Assembly: GCA_002367305.1 (NCBI GenBank)
Contig: DFBG01000063.1
Span: 4,323 to 12,459, forward strand
Origin: Actinobacteria bacterium UBA3086
GTDB taxonomy: Bacteria > Actinomycetota > Coriobacteriia > Anaerosomatales > UBA3086
Length of the DNA: 8,137 nucleotides
Direction: 5' to 3'
The notes below the pieces were generated by a model. That model was not told the origin of the DNA and did not search any database. It saw only the letters and a program-made list of their open reading frames with translations. This document shows positions 6,869 through 8,137 of the stretch, one piece after another. Each line of letters opens with the position of its first letter. Positions within the stretch are counted from its first letter, which is position 1. Both the position numbers and the translations under genes were made by a program.

Positions 6869-6892
6869 TGCCGACTCGGGTGCCTACTCGGG
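6869..6892. repeat. Two tandem 12-bp units spanning the kinase stop codon
   Basis: Units 6869-6880 and 6881-6892 differ at one base (G6873 versus T6885). Read on the minus strand, that difference turns a TCG serine codon into the TAG stop of the kinase gene. Because 12 is a multiple of three, the frame continues past the stop with APES and stays open for 31 codons. Confidence 0.6.
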
Positions 6893-8137
6893 TGCGGCGG
6901 GAAAGCGCATGACGAATCGCGCGCCTTGAGCGTCCACGCGGTTCTCCGCGTGGATCTCGCCAGCATGTGCGCCGACGATCGCCTTGACGATCGCGAGTCC
7001 CAGACCTGCGCCGCCGGTCAATCGGTCACGGCTGCGGTCGGCGCGGTAGAAGCGGTCAAAGAGCCGCTCCAGGTCGTCCTCGGCAAGGCCTGGGCCCTCG
7101 TCAACGATGGCGACCACCGCGTGCCCGTCGTCCTCTGAGAGCTCGATGGTGAGCGTGCCTCCGGGCTCCATGACGCGACTCGCGTTGTCCGTGAGGTTGG
7201 CCACGATCTGCTGTATGCGATCGGGATCCCCGAGGATGTCGGGTGCATCGCCGACGATCCGCACTTCGACCTCACGTTCCTCGAACAGTGGCTCAAGCGC
7301 AGCCATGGCATGCTGGGCAACCGACTTAAGAACGATACGACGCAAGGAGATCTCACCCGTCGCACCTTCGATCCGCTGCAGCGTGAGCAGGTCGTTTGCC
7401 AGTCGTCCCAACCGTTCGGACTCCCGCACCATTGTGGACAAGAAACGGTCGGCCTCTTCCTGTTCGACATCGCCGTCGAGCAGCGTTTCGGCGGCACCTC
7501 GGATCGCGGTCAGGGGTGTACGAAGTTCGTGGCTCACGTCGGACACGAATCGTGACTTGCGCCGTTCCTCTTCGCGAAGTTCGATCATGATGCGGCCGAC
7601 CTCGTCTGCCATCTGGTTGAACGCCACTGCCACGGCTTGCGTTTCTCGACTGCCGGTGGGCTTCGCGCGGACCGAGTGCTGGCCTGCGGCAAACGCGTTG
7701 GCACTGCGTTCGAGTTCGCGCAGCGGGCGCGACAGCCATCGTGACAGTATCTCGGCTAGGACCAGGGTAAGCGCGGCGAATGCTCCCATCATCCACAGCA
7801 GGCGGAGTCGGTAGTCCTGCAACAGCGTGAGGATCGAGAAGGTCTGCGCGGATGAGTACGTTGCACCCACGATCTCGTCGCCATCATGAAGCGGAAGAGC
7901 GACATAGAGTGCGAGTTTCCCGGAGGGTGACTGGCGAGTGTATGAGCCATAGCCGCCTTCAAGGGCGCGCTGTACTTCGGGGCGTTCGCCGTAGAGTAGG
8001 CCGATGTCGCCGCTCGAGTCCGCCACCGCGACACCTTCGGCGTCCACGATGATCACTCGGGCGTTGAGAACCGGATCGATGCGGTCCAACGCGCGATCGA
8101 GCGCTTCGGCGTCGGCCAGGCCGACCTCCTCAGCGAA
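6884..8137 (-). CDS. Membrane-bound sensor histidine kinase (N-terminus cut off by window edge)
   Basis: The minus-strand frame is open to the right edge, so the start lies outside; 417 residues are visible. In order: part of an extracytoplasmic sensor domain (about 1-110, with RVIIVDAEGVAVADS at 27-41), a transmembrane helix (about 112-134), a HAMP linker (about 135-185, SRPLRELERSANAFAAG), the dimerisation/phospho-acceptor helix FVSDVSHELRTPLT with His203, and the ATP-binding domain. The latter has its N box (NLTDNASR, Asn314/Asn318), G1 DEGPGL (346-351), F box RLFDRFYRADRS and G2 GGAGLGLAI (375-383). All catalytic motifs are intact. The kinase senses an envelope or external signal and phosphorylates a response regulator, probably encoded just upstream beyond 8137. 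The next gene on this strand is CreD-like, so CreC is an attractive comparison, but the sensor domain visible here cannot distinguish it from PhoR/BaeS-type kinases. The TTG at 8089 lies within the sensor domain and is not the start. Confidence 0.92.
   Translation of the reverse strand, partial: FAEEVGLADAEALDRALDRIDPVLNARVIIVDAEGVAVADSSGDIGLLYGERPEVQRALEGGYGSYTRQSPSGKLALYVALPLHDGDEIVGATYSSAQTFSILTLLQDYRLRLLWMMGAFAALTLVLAEILSRWLSRPLRELERSANAFAAGQHSVRAKPTGSRETQAVAVAFNQMADEVGRIMIELREEERRKSRFVSDVSHELRTPLTAIRGAAETLLDGDVEQEEADRFLSTMVRESERLGRLANDLLTLQRIEGATGEISLRRIVLKSVAQHAMAALEPLFEEREVEVRIVGDAPDILGDPDRIQQIVANLTDNASRVMEPGGTLTIELSEDDGHAVVAIVDEGPGLAEDDLERLFDRFYRADRSRDRLTGGAGLGLAIVKAIVGAHAGEIHAENRVDAQGARFVMRFPAAPE

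Noticed and set aside
6738..6883. CreB recognition site (TTCAC-N6-TTCAC) upstream of the CreD-like gene
   Set aside because: Searched by eye on both strands of the gap; no such pair is present.
7107..7814. 235-codon plus-strand frame opposite the kinase
   Set aside because: Ser/Arg-rich antisense frame of a gene with every kinase motif intact.
8087..8089. TTG as start codon of the kinase
   Set aside because: The frame continues without a stop to the window edge, and the sequence before it reads as part of the sensor domain.

Overview
The window is an ordinary-looking piece of chromosome from a GC-rich bacterium. Codon third positions are strongly G/C, one gene starts with GTG, and Shine-Dalgarno sequences are clear. 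The gene content (RDD protein, solo BioY, YhaO/YhaN pair, CreD-like protein with a histidine kinase) best fits a high-GC Gram-positive (Actinomycetota, perhaps a Coriobacteriia-like lineage). That placement is an inference from style and content, not from a marker gene. No tRNA, rRNA, CRISPR array, transposase or phage gene is visible. No stretch over about 300 bases lacks a gene.

Left part, plus strand: the window opens inside an RDD-domain membrane protein (stop at 658). After a 125-base gap holding a promoter and a textbook BirA-type biotin operator comes bioY (784-1356), the substrate-binding component of a biotin transporter. Operator and promoter overlap, so bioY is probably repressed when biotin is plentiful.

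Middle, plus strand: after a 92-base gap containing a perfect 7+7 inverted repeat lies a tight two-gene operon (one base between stop and start). It encodes a YhaO-type metallophosphoesterase/nuclease (1449-2696) and a YhaN-type SMC/Rad50-like ATPase (2698-5394). The ATPase has its nucleotide-binding halves at the two ends, coiled-coil-like arms between, and two hydrophobic helices at the midpoint of the chain, where Rad50 has its zinc hook. The pair looks like a membrane-tethered relative of SbcCD/Mre11-Rad50 and is the most interesting system here.

Right part, minus strand: a histidine kinase runs in from the right edge and ends at 6884. It is followed on the same strand by a six-helix membrane protein resembling CreD (stop at 5391). 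Kinase then CreD is the gene order of the enterobacterial creBCD locus, so this may be a Cre-like envelope-stress module; a response regulator would be expected just beyond the right edge. The CreD-like gene and yhaN converge and share four bases at their stop codons.
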